Assembly (NCBI GenBank): GCA_045864775.1
Contig: BTVR01000002.1
Coordinates: 62,001 to 126,000, forward strand
Source: Macondimonas sp045864775
GTDB lineage: Bacteria; Pseudomonadota; Gammaproteobacteria; UBA5335
Length of the DNA stretch: 64,000 nt
Reading direction: 5' to 3'
Shown: positions 40,415 through 49,281 of the stretch, piece after piece
How the letters are laid out: each line of letters starts with the position of its first letter
How positions within the stretch are numbered: the stretch's first letter is position 1
The notes under the pieces: model-generated
What the model saw: the letters and a program-made list of their open reading frames with translations, nothing else
Database searches by the model: none
What the model was told of the DNA's origin: nothing
Program-made: the position numbers and the translations under genes

Positions 40415-41089
40415 TCAGACTCCGAAAACCTGCGCCGGGCAGGAGCCGTCCCAGCGGCTGAAGTTGGCGAGCAGCCGCAAACCGGCGTGCTGGCTCTTCT
40501 CGGGATGAAACTGTACCGCAAAAAAGTTTCCGCGCCCCAGAGCGGCAGCGAAGGGCACGCCGTAGTGGCAGACGGCGGCCACGTCCGGGCCTTCCGCCGG
40601 CGCGTAGTAACTGTGGACGAAATAGAACCGGCTGCCGGGCGCGATGCCCTCGAACAGGGGATGCGTCCGCGTCGGCGCGACGCGATTCCAGCCCATGTGG
40701 GGGATGCGGATGGGCGGCAAACCGGGTCCCTCGGCAATCCCGGCGGGAAACCGCTGCACCCGCCCGGGAAAGAGTCCCAGACCAGCCGTGCCGCCGTTTT
40801 CCTCGCTGTACGCGAGCGCCGCCTGCAGGCCCAAGCAGACGCCCAGCACCGGCTTTTCGCGGACCAGTTCGGGCAACAGGCCGAGCAGGTCGCGCTGCGC
40901 GAGCTCCGTGCGGCAGTGCCCGATGGCGCCCTGACCGGGAAAGACGATGCGGTCCGCGGCGCGCAGCTCCGCGGCGGAGTGGGTGATGCAGATCCGGCTT
41001 TCGGGCGCGACCCGCTCCAGCGCCTTGGCCATGGAATGCAGGTTGCCCATGCCGTAATCCAGGATCGCGAGAGTCGGCATCGCGGTCAT
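40415..41089 (-). CDS. hisH: Imidazole glycerol phosphate synthase glutaminase subunit HisH
   Basis: 224 residues. A class I glutamine amidotransferase with nucleophile Cys85 (VLGVCLGLQA), the oxyanion region FPGQGAI and the His-Glu of FHPEKSQH near the C-terminus. It makes ammonia that is channelled through the HisF barrel. Start ATG 41089 (MTAMPTLAILDYGMGN); ATG 41080 is an alternative. It lies nine bases after hisB. Confidence 0.96.
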   Translation of the reverse strand: MTAMPTLAILDYGMGNLHSMAKALERVAPESRICITHSAAELRAADRIVFPGQGAIGHCRTELAQRDLLGLLPELVREKPVLGVCLGLQAALAYSEENGGTAGLGLFPGRVQRFPAGIAEGPGLPPIRIPHMGWNRVAPTRTHPLFEGIAPGSRFYFVHSYYAPAEGPDVAAVCHYGVPFAAALGRGNFFAVQFHPEKSQHAGLRLLANFSRWDGSCPAQVFGV

Positions 41090-41098
41090 CCGATGGCG

Positions 41099-41692
41099 TT
41101 AGAGACTGCCCTTGGTCGAGGGGATCACCTGCGCCTGCCGTTCGTCGAAAGCGGCGGCATGGCGCAAGGCGCGGCCGAAGGCCTTGAAGACCGTCTCGGC
41201 GATGTGATGCGCGTTGCGCCCTTTCAGCGTGTCGATGTGCACCGTGGCCTGGGCATGGTTCACGAGACCCTGGAAAAACTCCCGGATCAGGTCGACATCG
41301 AAATCGCCGATGCGGGCGCGGGGGTAATCGACGCCATACTCGAGTCCCGGCCGGCCGGAAAAATCGATCACCACCCGGCTGAGCGCCTCGTCCAGCGGCA
41401 CATAGGCGTGGCCGTAGCGGGAGATGCCCTTCTTGTCGCCCAGCGCCCGTGCCAGCGCCTGGCCCAGCGCGATGCCGACATCCTCCACCGTGTGGTGGGC
41501 GTCGACGGCCAGATCGCCCTGCGCCGCGATGGCGAGATCGATCGCGCCATGACGGGCGATCTGATCGAGCATGTGGTCGAAAAAGGGCAGGCCGGTGGCG
41601 AGGCGCGACACGCCGCTGCCGTCCAGGTTCAGCTCGACGCTGATACGGGTTTCGAGCGTGGCGCGCTCGATGCGGGCAGTGCGGGCGGACAT
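41099..41692 (-). CDS. hisB: Imidazoleglycerol-phosphate dehydratase HisB
   Basis: 197 residues, the monofunctional form without the N-terminal phosphatase seen in E. coli. The two manganese-binding repeats are visible as FFDHMLDQIARHG / DAHHTVEDVG and AHHIAETVFKAFGRAL. It dehydrates imidazole glycerol phosphate. It is the first gene of the minus-strand hisBHAFIE-tatABC series, with a candidate promoter just upstream; no attenuator-like His-rich leader peptide is visible. Confidence 0.97.
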   Translation of the reverse strand: MSARTARIERATLETRISVELNLDGSGVSRLATGLPFFDHMLDQIARHGAIDLAIAAQGDLAVDAHHTVEDVGIALGQALARALGDKKGISRYGHAYVPLDEALSRVVIDFSGRPGLEYGVDYPRARIGDFDVDLIREFFQGLVNHAQATVHIDTLKGRNAHHIAETVFKAFGRALRHAAAFDERQAQVIPSTKGSL

Positions 41693-41727
41693 GACGTGGC
41701 AATCGGATGATTGGGTGAGGATTCGGC

Positions 41728-41756
41728 AGTGTGACCAATTCGCCTGAAGCCGTCAA
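41728..41756 (-). promoter_or_regulatory. Candidate sigma-70 promoter of the his-tat operon
   Basis: On the minus strand TTGACG (41756-41751) and CACACT (41733-41728) are 17 bases apart, 5 of 6 and 3 of 6 consensus matches, placing the transcript start about 30 bases before hisB. Confidence 0.42.
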
Positions 41757-41824
41757 CGAAAAGCCGCGGATCGGGCGAGGGCGTTCCATCAAGGGCAAGC
41801 CGGGACCGGCGTCTTGACGGCCGA

Positions 41825-41833
41825 TGCGATAAT
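41825..41833 (+). promoter_or_regulatory. Candidate extended -10 promoter for ureE
   Basis: TGCGATAAT fits the extended -10 form TGN-TATAAT (5 of 6), about 60 bases before ureE. No matching -35 hexamer stands at the right distance; a TTGACG lies too close (eight bases away). Confidence 0.33.
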
Positions 41834-41894
41834 TCGGAATCCTGATCGGGCCCATCGGCCTCGAATCGACAGGGGCGTCAACCGGAGTCCTGCT

Positions 41895-42371
41895 ATGCTG
41901 GAAATCCATGAGCGACTGGCGCGCACCGACGCACAGGACACGGGTCCCGCGGAGATGACGCTGACCCTGACCTTCGACGCGCGGCAACGCAGCCGACAGC
42001 GCGTGGTGCTGGATGACGGGGGCGAGCGGGCGCTGCTGCTGCCGCGCGGCACGACGTTACGGGACGGCGACCGGCTCCGCGATGCAGAGGGCACGATCGT
42101 GCGTGTGTGCGCCGCGCCGGAAACGGTTTCCGTCGCGCACACCGCCGATCGCCATCGGCTCGTGCGCGCCGCCTACCACCTCGGCAATCGCCATGTCCCG
42201 CTGCAGATCGATGCCGACAGCCTGCGCTATCGCCATGACCATGTCCTGGATGCCATGGTCGAGGGGCTGAGCCTGTCGGTCAGCTGCGAGCAGGCGCCTT
42301 TCGAGCCGGAACCCGGCGCTTACGCGCATGAGGGGCACGGCCACGCCCATCACGGCGGCCATGACGGCTGA
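41895..42371 (+). CDS. ureE: Urease accessory protein UreE (nickel metallochaperone)
   Basis: 158 residues. ATG 41895 has GGAG seven bases upstream; the longer open frame to 41814 is not UreE-like. The peptide-binding N-terminal domain has LTLTFDARQRSRQRVVLDDG and LLLPRGTTLRDGD, and the metal-binding C-terminal domain has AYHLGNRHVPLQID and DHVLDAMVEGLGL-type sequence. A histidine-rich tail (HEGHGHAHHGGHDG) binds nickel. UreE hands Ni2+ to the UreG/UreF/UreH/apo-urease assembly. Only ureE and ureF are present in this window; ureABC, ureD and ureG are not adjacent. Confidence 0.94.
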   Translation: MLEIHERLARTDAQDTGPAEMTLTLTFDARQRSRQRVVLDDGGERALLLPRGTTLRDGDRLRDAEGTIVRVCAAPETVSVAHTADRHRLVRAAYHLGNRHVPLQIDADSLRYRHDHVLDAMVEGLSLSVSCEQAPFEPEPGAYAHEGHGHAHHGGHDG

Positions 42372-43056
42372 GGAACTGGACGAGGCGGGACTGCTGCGCT
42401 TGTTGCAACTGACAAGCCCCAGCCTGCCGGTCGGCGCGTTTGCCTGGTCGCAGGGACTGGAGGCGGCCGTCGACAAGGGCTGGATCACGGCGGAAGCGGA
42501 CGCTGCCCACTGGGTTGCCGGCATGGTCAGCCACGGGCTGGGGCGAATGGAAATCCCCGTGCTGCTGCGCGTGCACGCGCAGCTCGGCGCGGGCGCGTTC
42601 GACCAGGCGGGGGCATGGAACCGCTGGCTGCTCGCGTGCCGCGAGACGCGTGAACTGTGGGAGGAGGACACCCACATCGGCGCGGCCCTGGGGCGGCTGT
42701 TGGCGAGCCTTGAAGCGCCGATGATGGCCGAATGGCAGCGCCACCATGGCCGCGCGCCGCTCAGCTACGCCGCCGGTTTCGCGCTCGCCGCCGTGGATTC
42801 GGCGCTGCCGGCGCGCACGGCGGCGCTGGGCTATCTGTGGGCCTATTGCGAAAACCAGGCGGCGGCGCTGATCAAGCTCGGCGTCCTCGGCCAGACCGGG
42901 GCGCAGCGGCTACTGGGCCGTCTGCACGAGCCCATTCGGAAGGCCATTCGCGACGGGTCTGCGCTGTCGGACGACGATCTTGGGATGAGCCTGCCGGGCC
43001 TGGCCTTGGCCAGCGCGCACCACGAAACACAGCACAGCCGCCTGTTCCGGTCGTGA
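42361..43056 (+). CDS. ureF: Urease accessory protein UreF
   Basis: 231 residues. ATG 42361 overlaps ureE by 11 bases; an in-frame ATG 11 codons upstream is less likely. The all-helical UreF pattern is seen: LLQLTSPSLPVGAFAWSQGL near the start, then AAHWVAGMVSHGLGRMEIPV, GYLWAYCENQAAALIKLG, QRLLGRL and a C-terminal tail QHSRLFRS used for UreH/UreG contacts. UreF gates the UreG GTPase during nickel insertion. UreG normally follows directly, but here the next gene is an unrelated minus-strand gene. Confidence 0.94.
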   Translation: MTAEELDEAGLLRLLQLTSPSLPVGAFAWSQGLEAAVDKGWITAEADAAHWVAGMVSHGLGRMEIPVLLRVHAQLGAGAFDQAGAWNRWLLACRETRELWEEDTHIGAALGRLLASLEAPMMAEWQRHHGRAPLSYAAGFALAAVDSALPARTAALGYLWAYCENQAAALIKLGVLGQTGAQRLLGRLHEPIRKAIRDGSALSDDDLGMSLPGLALASAHHETQHSRLFRS

Positions 43057-43110
43057 GAGCGTTTGCGGGCTGCGGGCACCGCCGGGCACGCGCGTGACCA
43101 AGGGTCGGGG

Positions 43111-43422
43111 CTATGCCTCCTTCAGACGGCCCAGCAGGGTCGCCTCCACCTGCTTGCGCGCGGTGTCGCTCAGCAGGACGGCGCGTTGGGTCCCGGGATA
43201 GATCCGGCCAGCGCCGTGCAAGGCCTGAAACGCGGCCGCGTCGCGGTCCGGATGCAGCACACGAAAATCCGCCCCTTCCCGCAAAACCAGCGCCTTGAAG
43301 GCGCGAAACGCGCTGCCTTTGACGAGACCGAGCCCTTCGTCGATCTCGCGCAGCGTATGTTCGCCCATCAGCGAAGGGCGTCCGGATGATCCATCGGCAT
43401 CATCGCTCCCGCTCGGGTCCAA
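43111..43422 (-). CDS. Hypothetical protein, possible DNA-binding
   Basis: 103 residues. After a low-complexity Ser/Asp/Gly start comes a compact part: TLREIDEGLGLVKGSAFRAF could be a helix-turn-helix, followed by REGADFRVLHPDRDAAAFQA and a short C-terminal helix. ATG 43368 (MGEHTLRE) may be the real start. I do not recognise the family. It is in the same direction as the diguanylate cyclase but 185 bases after it, and converges on ureF. The 43423-43607 gap holds nothing I can identify. Confidence 0.45.
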   Translation of the reverse strand: MDPSGSDDADGSSGRPSLMGEHTLREIDEGLGLVKGSAFRAFKALVLREGADFRVLHPDRDAAAFQALHGAGRIYPGTQRAVLLSDTARKQVEATLLGRLKEA

Positions 43423-43607
43423 TTGGATCTGCCTGCCCGGGCTGACGGGCGTTCATGGCCTCACCACGCTATACATCACGGGCGACCGGCGCCGCTCTTG
43501 AGGGTTGGCCACGGCCAAACGGCACACCGGGATGCCGGCCGCACGCTCGTTGGCTGCTCCGTCACGCGCGGTCAGAAGCAGGCGTCGCCGCTGCGAGGCC
43601 CCGCGCG

Positions 43608-44750
43608 TCACGCCGCGCCGATCGCTCGGCGGGTCGGATCCCGGTCCGGGGGCATTTCCACCCGCACGCAATTGCGACCGGCCGCCTTGGCGCGGTAGAG
43701 CGCCCGATCGGCGCGCGAGAGGGCGGCTGCGATGGGCTCGCCGGCCAGATATTCGGTCACGCCGATCGAGGCCGTGACCGTCACGCCTTCGGACATTTCG
43801 GCGCCTCCATGCTGCTCGATCTGCTGGCGCAGGCGCTCTGCCGTTTCGGCTGCGGCTTGCAATGAAGTCTCGCTCAAGAGGATGACGAATTCCTCGCCAC
43901 CGAAACGGCCGATGATGTCGCCGACGCGCACCTGCTGAGCCAGAATGTCGGCCACCGCTCGCAGCGCCCGGTCCCCGACCAGATGGCCGTGATCGTCGTT
44001 GATGCGCTTGAAGTGATCCAGATCGAGCATGCACAGGCTGAAGCGATAGTGGCCACGATCCGCCACGGCCTTCTGATGCATGATCAGATCCATCAGATGC
44101 CGCCGGTTGAAGGCCCCGGTGAGATCGTCGCGAATCGCGATCTCACGGATCTGCGCCAGCGCTTGCTCCAGTCGGCGGTTGCCCTCGACGAGCCGCCGGC
44201 GCAGCGTGCTGATGTGCCCGCCCAGCACCGCGAACCAGGGCAGCAGGCCGCCGAGAACGAGCATCTGCGCGACCAGATCCACGAAGGACGCGGCGTCGGG
44301 ATGGCGTAGCTCGAGCAAGACCGACGTGAAGGCAAAGGCAGCCACGGTAAACGCACTCACCCCCAATAGCTGCCGGGTATTCAGATGGAACAGGCCGAAG
44401 GTCATGAGCGCAAGATAGAAAATGGACAGAAGACCCCGATAGGGTCCCGCGAAATAGATGAGATACGTGATGAGCAAAACCCCGACGACCATTTGCGGAA
44501 TGGTCAGGCTGGGATCGGCAAAGCGCAGGTTGATGCCGCGACGAAACATCAGGTAAAAGACGGCATTGGTCGCGATCGCCAGGGCCATGAAGCCGAATGC
44601 GACGGTGGGGGTGATCGGCACCAGGTCGCTGCCCAGCGCGCTCACAGCCAGCAACAACGCGCCGCCTACGACATAGGAAGCGGCAGCCAGCGAAAACCGG
44701 TGCAGCCGCAGCCGTTGGGCCTTGTAAGCGGAAGTTTCGTCTTGGGTCAT
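43608..44750 (-). CDS. Membrane diguanylate cyclase (GGDEF)
   Basis: 380 residues from ATG 44750, which has GGAGG upstream; ATG codons at 44768 and 44786 are alternatives. Six hydrophobic helices occupy residues 20-190, similar in layout to MASE-type or 7TM sensor domains but not clearly assignable. A short coiled linker (LRRRLVEGNRRLEQALAQIR) leads to the GGDEF domain with DDLTGAFNRRHL, DLDHFKRINDDHGH, active-site GGEEF and RADRALYRAK. It should make cyclic di-GMP. The usual RxxD inhibitory site five residues before GGEEF is not seen (VRVGDIIGRF), so product inhibition may be weak. Confidence 0.9.
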   Translation of the reverse strand: MTQDETSAYKAQRLRLHRFSLAAASYVVGGALLLAVSALGSDLVPITPTVAFGFMALAIATNAVFYLMFRRGINLRFADPSLTIPQMVVGVLLITYLIYFAGPYRGLLSIFYLALMTFGLFHLNTRQLLGVSAFTVAAFAFTSVLLELRHPDAASFVDLVAQMLVLGGLLPWFAVLGGHISTLRRRLVEGNRRLEQALAQIREIAIRDDLTGAFNRRHLMDLIMHQKAVADRGHYRFSLCMLDLDHFKRINDDHGHLVGDRALRAVADILAQQVRVGDIIGRFGGEEFVILLSETSLQAAAETAERLRQQIEQHGGAEMSEGVTVTASIGVTEYLAGEPIAAALSRADRALYRAKAAGRNCVRVEMPPDRDPTRRAIGAA

Positions 44751-44850
44751 TTGCGGCGCCGCCTCCATGCGACACGCCATCATCACGGCAAGCCATTGAT
44801 CCGTGCTACTTTAGCAGCAGGCGGTCCGCGGGGCCTAACGGTGATTCGCC

Positions 44851-45312
44851 ATGACGTCGTTCGATCTCAACGGCAAACGCATTGAAATTGCAGCAGATCC
44901 ACAAATGCCGCTGCTCTGGGCGCTGCGTGAAAATCTGGGTCTGACGGGCACGAAGTTCGGCTGCGGCATGGCGCTGTGTGGCGCCTGTACCGTGCATCTT
45001 AACGGGGACCCCATCCGTTCCTGCATCACACCCCTCGCCGTCGTAACGGAACAAAAGGTCACGACCATCGAGGGGTTGGGCGGCGCCGAGTTGCATCCTG
45101 TCCAGCGCGCCTGGCTGGAGCTGGACGTTCCCCAGTGCGGCTACTGCCAATCGGGACAGATCATGTCGGCAGCAGCCTTGCTCGCCGGCAACCCGGACCC
45201 CAGCGACGCCGAGATCGATCAGGCCATGGCGGGCAACATCTGCCGCTGCGGCACCTATCACCGCATCCGCCAGGCCATCCGGCGAGCCGCGGCCCTGACC
45301 CGCGAGGGTTGA
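44851..45312 (+). CDS. 2Fe-2S subunit of isoquinoline 1-oxidoreductase-like molybdoenzyme
   Basis: 153 residues. The plant-type [2Fe-2S] cluster ligands are Cys38, Cys43, Cys46 and Cys58 (FGCGMALCGACTVHLNG). The second cluster is in QCGYCQSGQIMSAAALL and GNICRCGTYHRI. Such two-subunit enzymes lack a FAD subunit and pass electrons to a cytochrome or quinone. It lies three bases before the large subunit gene. The small subunit has no signal of its own and would be carried across the membrane by the Tat signal of the large subunit. Confidence 0.93.
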   Translation: MTSFDLNGKRIEIAADPQMPLLWALRENLGLTGTKFGCGMALCGACTVHLNGDPIRSCITPLAVVTEQKVTTIEGLGGAELHPVQRAWLELDVPQCGYCQSGQIMSAAALLAGNPDPSDAEIDQAMAGNICRCGTYHRIRQAIRRAAALTREG

Positions 45313-45315
45313 GGC

Positions 45316-47538
45316 GTGCGCCCCACAGACCTCAACCGCCGCCAGTTCCTGCAACTCACGGCCGCGACCGGTGGCGCGCTGGTGCTGGGATTGCAGCTCG
45401 CCGGCTGCGGCCCGGAACCCGCCGTCGACACGCAGGGCCGCTTTGCGCCGAACGCCTGGATCCGCATCGACCCGGACGACGCCATCACCCTGCTGGTGGG
45501 CCGTTCGGAAATGGGCCAGGGCGTTCTCACCGCGCTGCCGATGCTGATCGCGGAGGAACTGGAAGTCGACCTCGCGGCGGTCAGCCTCGCCTTTGCCCCG
45601 GCCGATCGCGCCTACGACAACCCCATGATGTTCATACAGGCGACCGGCGGCAGCACCTCGGTCGTGTCCGCTTGGGAGCCGCTGCGGCAAGCCGGCGCCG
45701 CCGCTCGGGAAATGCTGCGGGCCGCTGCCGCGGCGCGTTGGCAGGTCGCGGTGTCGGAATGCCGCGCCGAGGCGGGCGCAATCCATCACGACGCCAGCGG
45801 ACGATCGGCCCGCTATGGCGAGCTCGCCGCGGATGCGGCGCGCCAGGCGGTGCCGCACAAGGTCGCCTTGAAAACGCCGGAGCAATTCCGCCTCATCGGG
45901 CGTGATCAGCCGAGGCTCGATGCCTTGGAGAAAGTGACCGGCCGGGCGCAGTTCGGCATCGACGTCGACCTGCCGAACATGCTCATCGCCTGCATCGCCC
46001 GCCCGCCTGCCTTCGGTGCCCGCCTGCAGGAATTCGACGCGACAGCCGCGCGGGCCGTGTCGGGCGTTCGGGACGTGTTCGCCATTCCGGCCGGTGTCGC
46101 CGTCTTGGCGGATGGCTACTGGGCCGCGCGTACGGGTCGCGATGCGCTGGTCATCCAATGGGCGCCGCCGCCCGCTCCGGCCGCCGACAGCCACGAGGTT
46201 AGCGCTGCGCTGCGGGCCCTGGTGGCCCGGCCCGGCCTGCGCGTCCGCCAGGACGGCGAGCCGCTGGAGGTGCTGGCCCAGGCGCCGCAAACGCTGGAGG
46301 CGCACTACGAGGTGCCGTTGCTGGCGCACGCCACCATGGAGCCGATGAACGCCACCGCCTGGGTGCACGACGGCCGCTGCGAGGTGTGGGCGCCGACGCA
46401 GAACCAGGGCGGCGCGCGCGACACCGCTGCGGCACTGACTGGCCTTGCCGTGGCCGATGTCACGGTGCACACCACGCACCTGGGCGGCGGATTCGGTCGC
46501 CGCGTGGCCAACGATTTCATCGCCGAGGCGGTCGCCTGCGCGCTGAAGACGCCGCATCCCGTCAAGGTAATCTGGACGCGGGAAGACGACACCCGGCACG
46601 ATTTCTACCGCCCGCCGATCACCCACCGCCTCACCGCCGGCCTGGATGGGAATGGCGAGCCGCTGGCCTGGCAACACCGCGTGGCCGGGCCCTCGATCAT
46701 CGCCCAGGCGGCCCCCGACCTGACACCCGCCGCGCTGCCCAACCGCGCGCCGCGCCTGGTCAAGAACACGGTGGCGCGAGGGATGGCGCTGGCCACGGGC
46801 ATGATCCCCGACTTCGTCGGTTTTGAAGGCGCCCGCGAGAATCCTTACGCCATCCCCAACCTGCGGGTCGAGTTCGCCACCCTGCGGCCCTACGCGGTGC
46901 CACTCGGCTTCTGGCGTTCGGTGGGGCATTCCCACAGCGCCTTCGCGGTGGAAAGCTTCATCGACGAGCTGGCCGCGCAGGGCCGAGAAGATCCGGTCGC
47001 CTTTCGGCGCAACCTGCTCGGCAACCATCCCCGTCACCGCGCGGTCCTGGAGCGCGTCGCTCAGGCCGGCAACTGGGGCGCGCCGCTGCCGCCGCGGCAC
47101 GGACGCGGCATCGCGCTGCACGCATCTTTCGGCAGCATCGTCGGCGAGGTTGCCGAGGTCGCGGTGGCGCCGGACGGCGCGGTGCGTGTCCAGCGCGTGG
47201 TCATCGCCATCGACTGCGGCCAGGTCGTCAACCCGCTCACCGTGCGCGCGCAGATGGAAGGCGGCATGGCCTATGGCCTCGGCGCCGCGCTGTTCGGGGC
47301 CATCACCGTTCGGGACGGCGCCGTGGCCGAAGGAAACTTCGACGGCTACCGGGTGTTGCGCATGAACGAGATGCCGCGGGTCGAGATCCACATCGTGGAG
47401 AGCGGCGCGGCGCCGGGCGGCGTGGGTGAGCCGGGCACGCCGCCGATCGCGCCGGCGGTCTGCAACGCGATCTTCGCCGCCACCGGCGTGCGCATCCGTC
47501 GTTTGCCCATCGATCCTGCCCTGCTGAAATCGGCCTGA
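45316..47538 (+). CDS. Molybdopterin-binding large subunit (IorB-like), Tat-exported
   Basis: 740 residues. The N-terminus LNRRQFLQLTAATGGALVLG is a twin-arginine signal (Arg8-Arg9), ending in LAGC with Cys31 as a possible lipidation site. The body has the xanthine-dehydrogenase-family molybdenum-cofactor blocks: GRSEMGQGVLTALPMLIAEE, QATGGSTSVVSAWEPLRQAG, THLGGGFGRR, MEPMNATA, and GVGEPGTPPIAPAV with the catalytic glutamate near the end. Members oxidise N-heterocycles or aldehydes; the substrate is unknown. The tatABC genes for its export are eight kilobases upstream. A quinone reductase gene follows. Confidence 0.9.
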   Translation: MRPTDLNRRQFLQLTAATGGALVLGLQLAGCGPEPAVDTQGRFAPNAWIRIDPDDAITLLVGRSEMGQGVLTALPMLIAEELEVDLAAVSLAFAPADRAYDNPMMFIQATGGSTSVVSAWEPLRQAGAAAREMLRAAAAARWQVAVSECRAEAGAIHHDASGRSARYGELAADAARQAVPHKVALKTPEQFRLIGRDQPRLDALEKVTGRAQFGIDVDLPNMLIACIARPPAFGARLQEFDATAARAVSGVRDVFAIPAGVAVLADGYWAARTGRDALVIQWAPPPAPAADSHEVSAALRALVARPGLRVRQDGEPLEVLAQAPQTLEAHYEVPLLAHATMEPMNATAWVHDGRCEVWAPTQNQGGARDTAAALTGLAVADVTVHTTHLGGGFGRRVANDFIAEAVACALKTPHPVKVIWTREDDTRHDFYRPPITHRLTAGLDGNGEPLAWQHRVAGPSIIAQAAPDLTPAALPNRAPRLVKNTVARGMALATGMIPDFVGFEGARENPYAIPNLRVEFATLRPYAVPLGFWRSVGHSHSAFAVESFIDELAAQGREDPVAFRRNLLGNHPRHRAVLERVAQAGNWGAPLPPRHGRGIALHASFGSIVGEVAEVAVAPDGAVRVQRVVIAIDCGQVVNPLTVRAQMEGGMAYGLGAALFGAITVRDGAVAEGNFDGYRVLRMNEMPRVEIHIVESGAAPGGVGEPGTPPIAPAVCNAIFAATGVRIRRLPIDPALLKSA

Positions 47539-47564
47539 GCCCGTTCCCCGCCGGAGGCACCGCC

Positions 47565-48530
47565 ATGCAAGCCATACGCATCCATCAGAGCGGAGGCCCG
47601 GAAGTCCTCGCCCTCGAAACGCTGGCCGATCCGGCGCCGGCGCCCGGCGAGGTGCTCATCGATGTCGAGGCGGCCGGCGTCAATTTCATCGACTGCTATC
47701 ACCGCAGCGGCCTGTATCCCCAGCCGCTGCCGTTCACGCTCGGCATGGAAGGGGCCGGGAAGGTGCGCGCGCTCGGCGCCGGCGTCAACGATTGGCAGAT
47801 CGGGGATCGCGTCGCTTGGGCGGGCGTGCCGGGCAGCTACGCCGAACGGATCGTCGTGCCCGCCGATCGGTTGGTGCCGATCCCGGCCACGCTGACCGCC
47901 GAGCAGGCAGCTGCCGCGCTGCTGCAGGGCCTCACTGCGCGCGTCCTGACCACCGAAACCTGCCCGCTCGCACCCGGCGACTCCGTGCTGATTCATGCCG
48001 GCGCGGGCGGGATGGGGCGACTGCTGATCCAGTTGGCACGGGCGCGCGGCGCACGGGTCATCACCACCGTCGGGCATGCCGACAAGATCCCGCTGGCTCG
48101 CGCGGCCGGCGCCGAGCGGGTGATCGATCGCCGCCATGAGGATGTGCTGACCGCCTGCCGGGACTGGACGGCGGGGAAAGGCGTGCGGGCCGTGTTCGAC
48201 GGCATCGGCGAGGCGACTTTCGACACCTCGCTGGCTGCCCTGGCCCGGCGCGGCATGCTGGTGCTGTTCGGTCAGGCCAGCGGCCCGGTACCGCCCGTCG
48301 ACCCTGCCCGCCTGGCGGCCGGATCGCTGTTCCTCACCCGTCCCAGCCTGTTCCATTACATCGCCGAGCCCACCGCACTGCGCGCGCATGCAACAGCCGT
48401 TTTCGCCGCGCTTGCCGCCGGCGAGCTGCAGCTCCTGATCCACCAGACACTGACCCTCAGTGACGCGGCGGCCGCCCATCGGGCGCTGGAAAGCGGCCAA
48501 ACCGTCGGCAAGCTCCTGCTCATCCCGTAA
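47565..48530 (+). CDS. qor: NADPH:quinone reductase, MDR superfamily
   Basis: 321 residues, ATG 47565. The GroES-like N-terminal domain includes AAGVNFIDCYHRSGLYP and LPFTLGMEGAGKVRALG, lacking zinc ligands as in quinone oxidoreductases. The Rossmann motif is HAGAGGMGRLLIQLARARGA. It reduces quinones with NADPH. It lies 26 bases after the molybdoenzyme large subunit and may be co-transcribed, though a functional link is only inferred. Confidence 0.9.
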   Translation: MQAIRIHQSGGPEVLALETLADPAPAPGEVLIDVEAAGVNFIDCYHRSGLYPQPLPFTLGMEGAGKVRALGAGVNDWQIGDRVAWAGVPGSYAERIVVPADRLVPIPATLTAEQAAAALLQGLTARVLTTETCPLAPGDSVLIHAGAGGMGRLLIQLARARGARVITTVGHADKIPLARAAGAERVIDRRHEDVLTACRDWTAGKGVRAVFDGIGEATFDTSLAALARRGMLVLFGQASGPVPPVDPARLAAGSLFLTRPSLFHYIAEPTALRAHATAVFAALAAGELQLLIHQTLTLSDAAAAHRALESGQTVGKLLLIP

Positions 48531-48612
48531 CCGCTACAAATGCGATCGTTCTCACACGGATGCGCCATTCGATGCGGGCGGAGCCGTTCCATAACCTGTT
48601 CGCAAGGCAGGG

Positions 48613-49281
48613 TCAGCGGCCGGCCTGCAAACGCTGGACTATCACGGGATAAGCCTCTGCTAGATTTCCGGGAGAGAGATAAGGGGCGCGGGGATTGGCG
48701 CCATAGTGACAGTGGCGATAATCGGCCAGCTCAGGCACTGCGGCGAGCCACAATCTGCTGGAGCGCAGGATGACGATTTCCGCTTTCCGGGTGATCGCTT
48801 CGCGCACCAGCGCAAAGCTGTACTGTTGCGAGGGCAGCTTAAAACGTTTGCTGCTGCGGTACCGCTGGGAGTGGTAGGGCATGTACTGAATGCAGCCCAG
48901 ACCTTGAGCCACGGCGTTAAAACAGCCTACGTCTTCGATGAGCCTCCTGACTCGTCGATGCCACCACACTCCGCCCGGCGTCTCAGCGACTGGCTGCAGG
49001 TGCAGGAACGGATGGGGCTTCAGCGCATGCGCCAAGCTCGCGCGCGCCATGGCGGCAAATTCTGGCTGAGCGTGGACCGCCGCGTCCTCCTTAGACCATC
49101 CCGGATTGAGATTGAGGACGACGACGCTCGCCGTTCGCGAGCCGAAATACGGTTCCGGAAAGAGCGAAAGATCGTACTGATACTCCGCGGCAGCTTTTTT
49201 ATTGAAGGCATCCAGCAACGCAGCGTCCGCAGGGAGGACGAGTGGAGTGGTCTCAGGCAGGGCTAGCCAAGGGTTTTGCAT
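48613..49281 (-). CDS. Hypothetical protein, possible uracil-DNA-glycosylase-like fold
   Basis: 222 residues from ATG 49281 (MQNPWLALPETTPLVLPADA), chosen because GAGGTG lies about ten bases upstream; the open frame reaches 49566 but that part is not protein-like. SVVVLNLNPGWS resembles the LG-x-NPS-type loop of the UDG superfamily, but there is no second histidine motif I can place. Conserved-looking stretches are EYQYDLSLFPEPYFG and GGVWWHRRVRRLIEDVG. Function unknown. It converges on qor with 82 bases between. The 250 bases up to btuF hold no clear feature. Confidence 0.55.
   Translation of the reverse strand: MQNPWLALPETTPLVLPADAALLDAFNKKAAAEYQYDLSLFPEPYFGSRTASVVVLNLNPGWSKEDAAVHAQPEFAAMARASLAHALKPHPFLHLQPVAETPGGVWWHRRVRRLIEDVGCFNAVAQGLGCIQYMPYHSQRYRSSKRFKLPSQQYSFALVREAITRKAEIVILRSSRLWLAAVPELADYRHCHYGANPRAPYLSPGNLAEAYPVIVQRLQAGR

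Noticed and set aside
43063..43389. Plus-strand ORF after ureF as a ureG remnant
   Set aside because: No P-loop or other UreG sequence; it is the complement of the minus-strand hypothetical gene.
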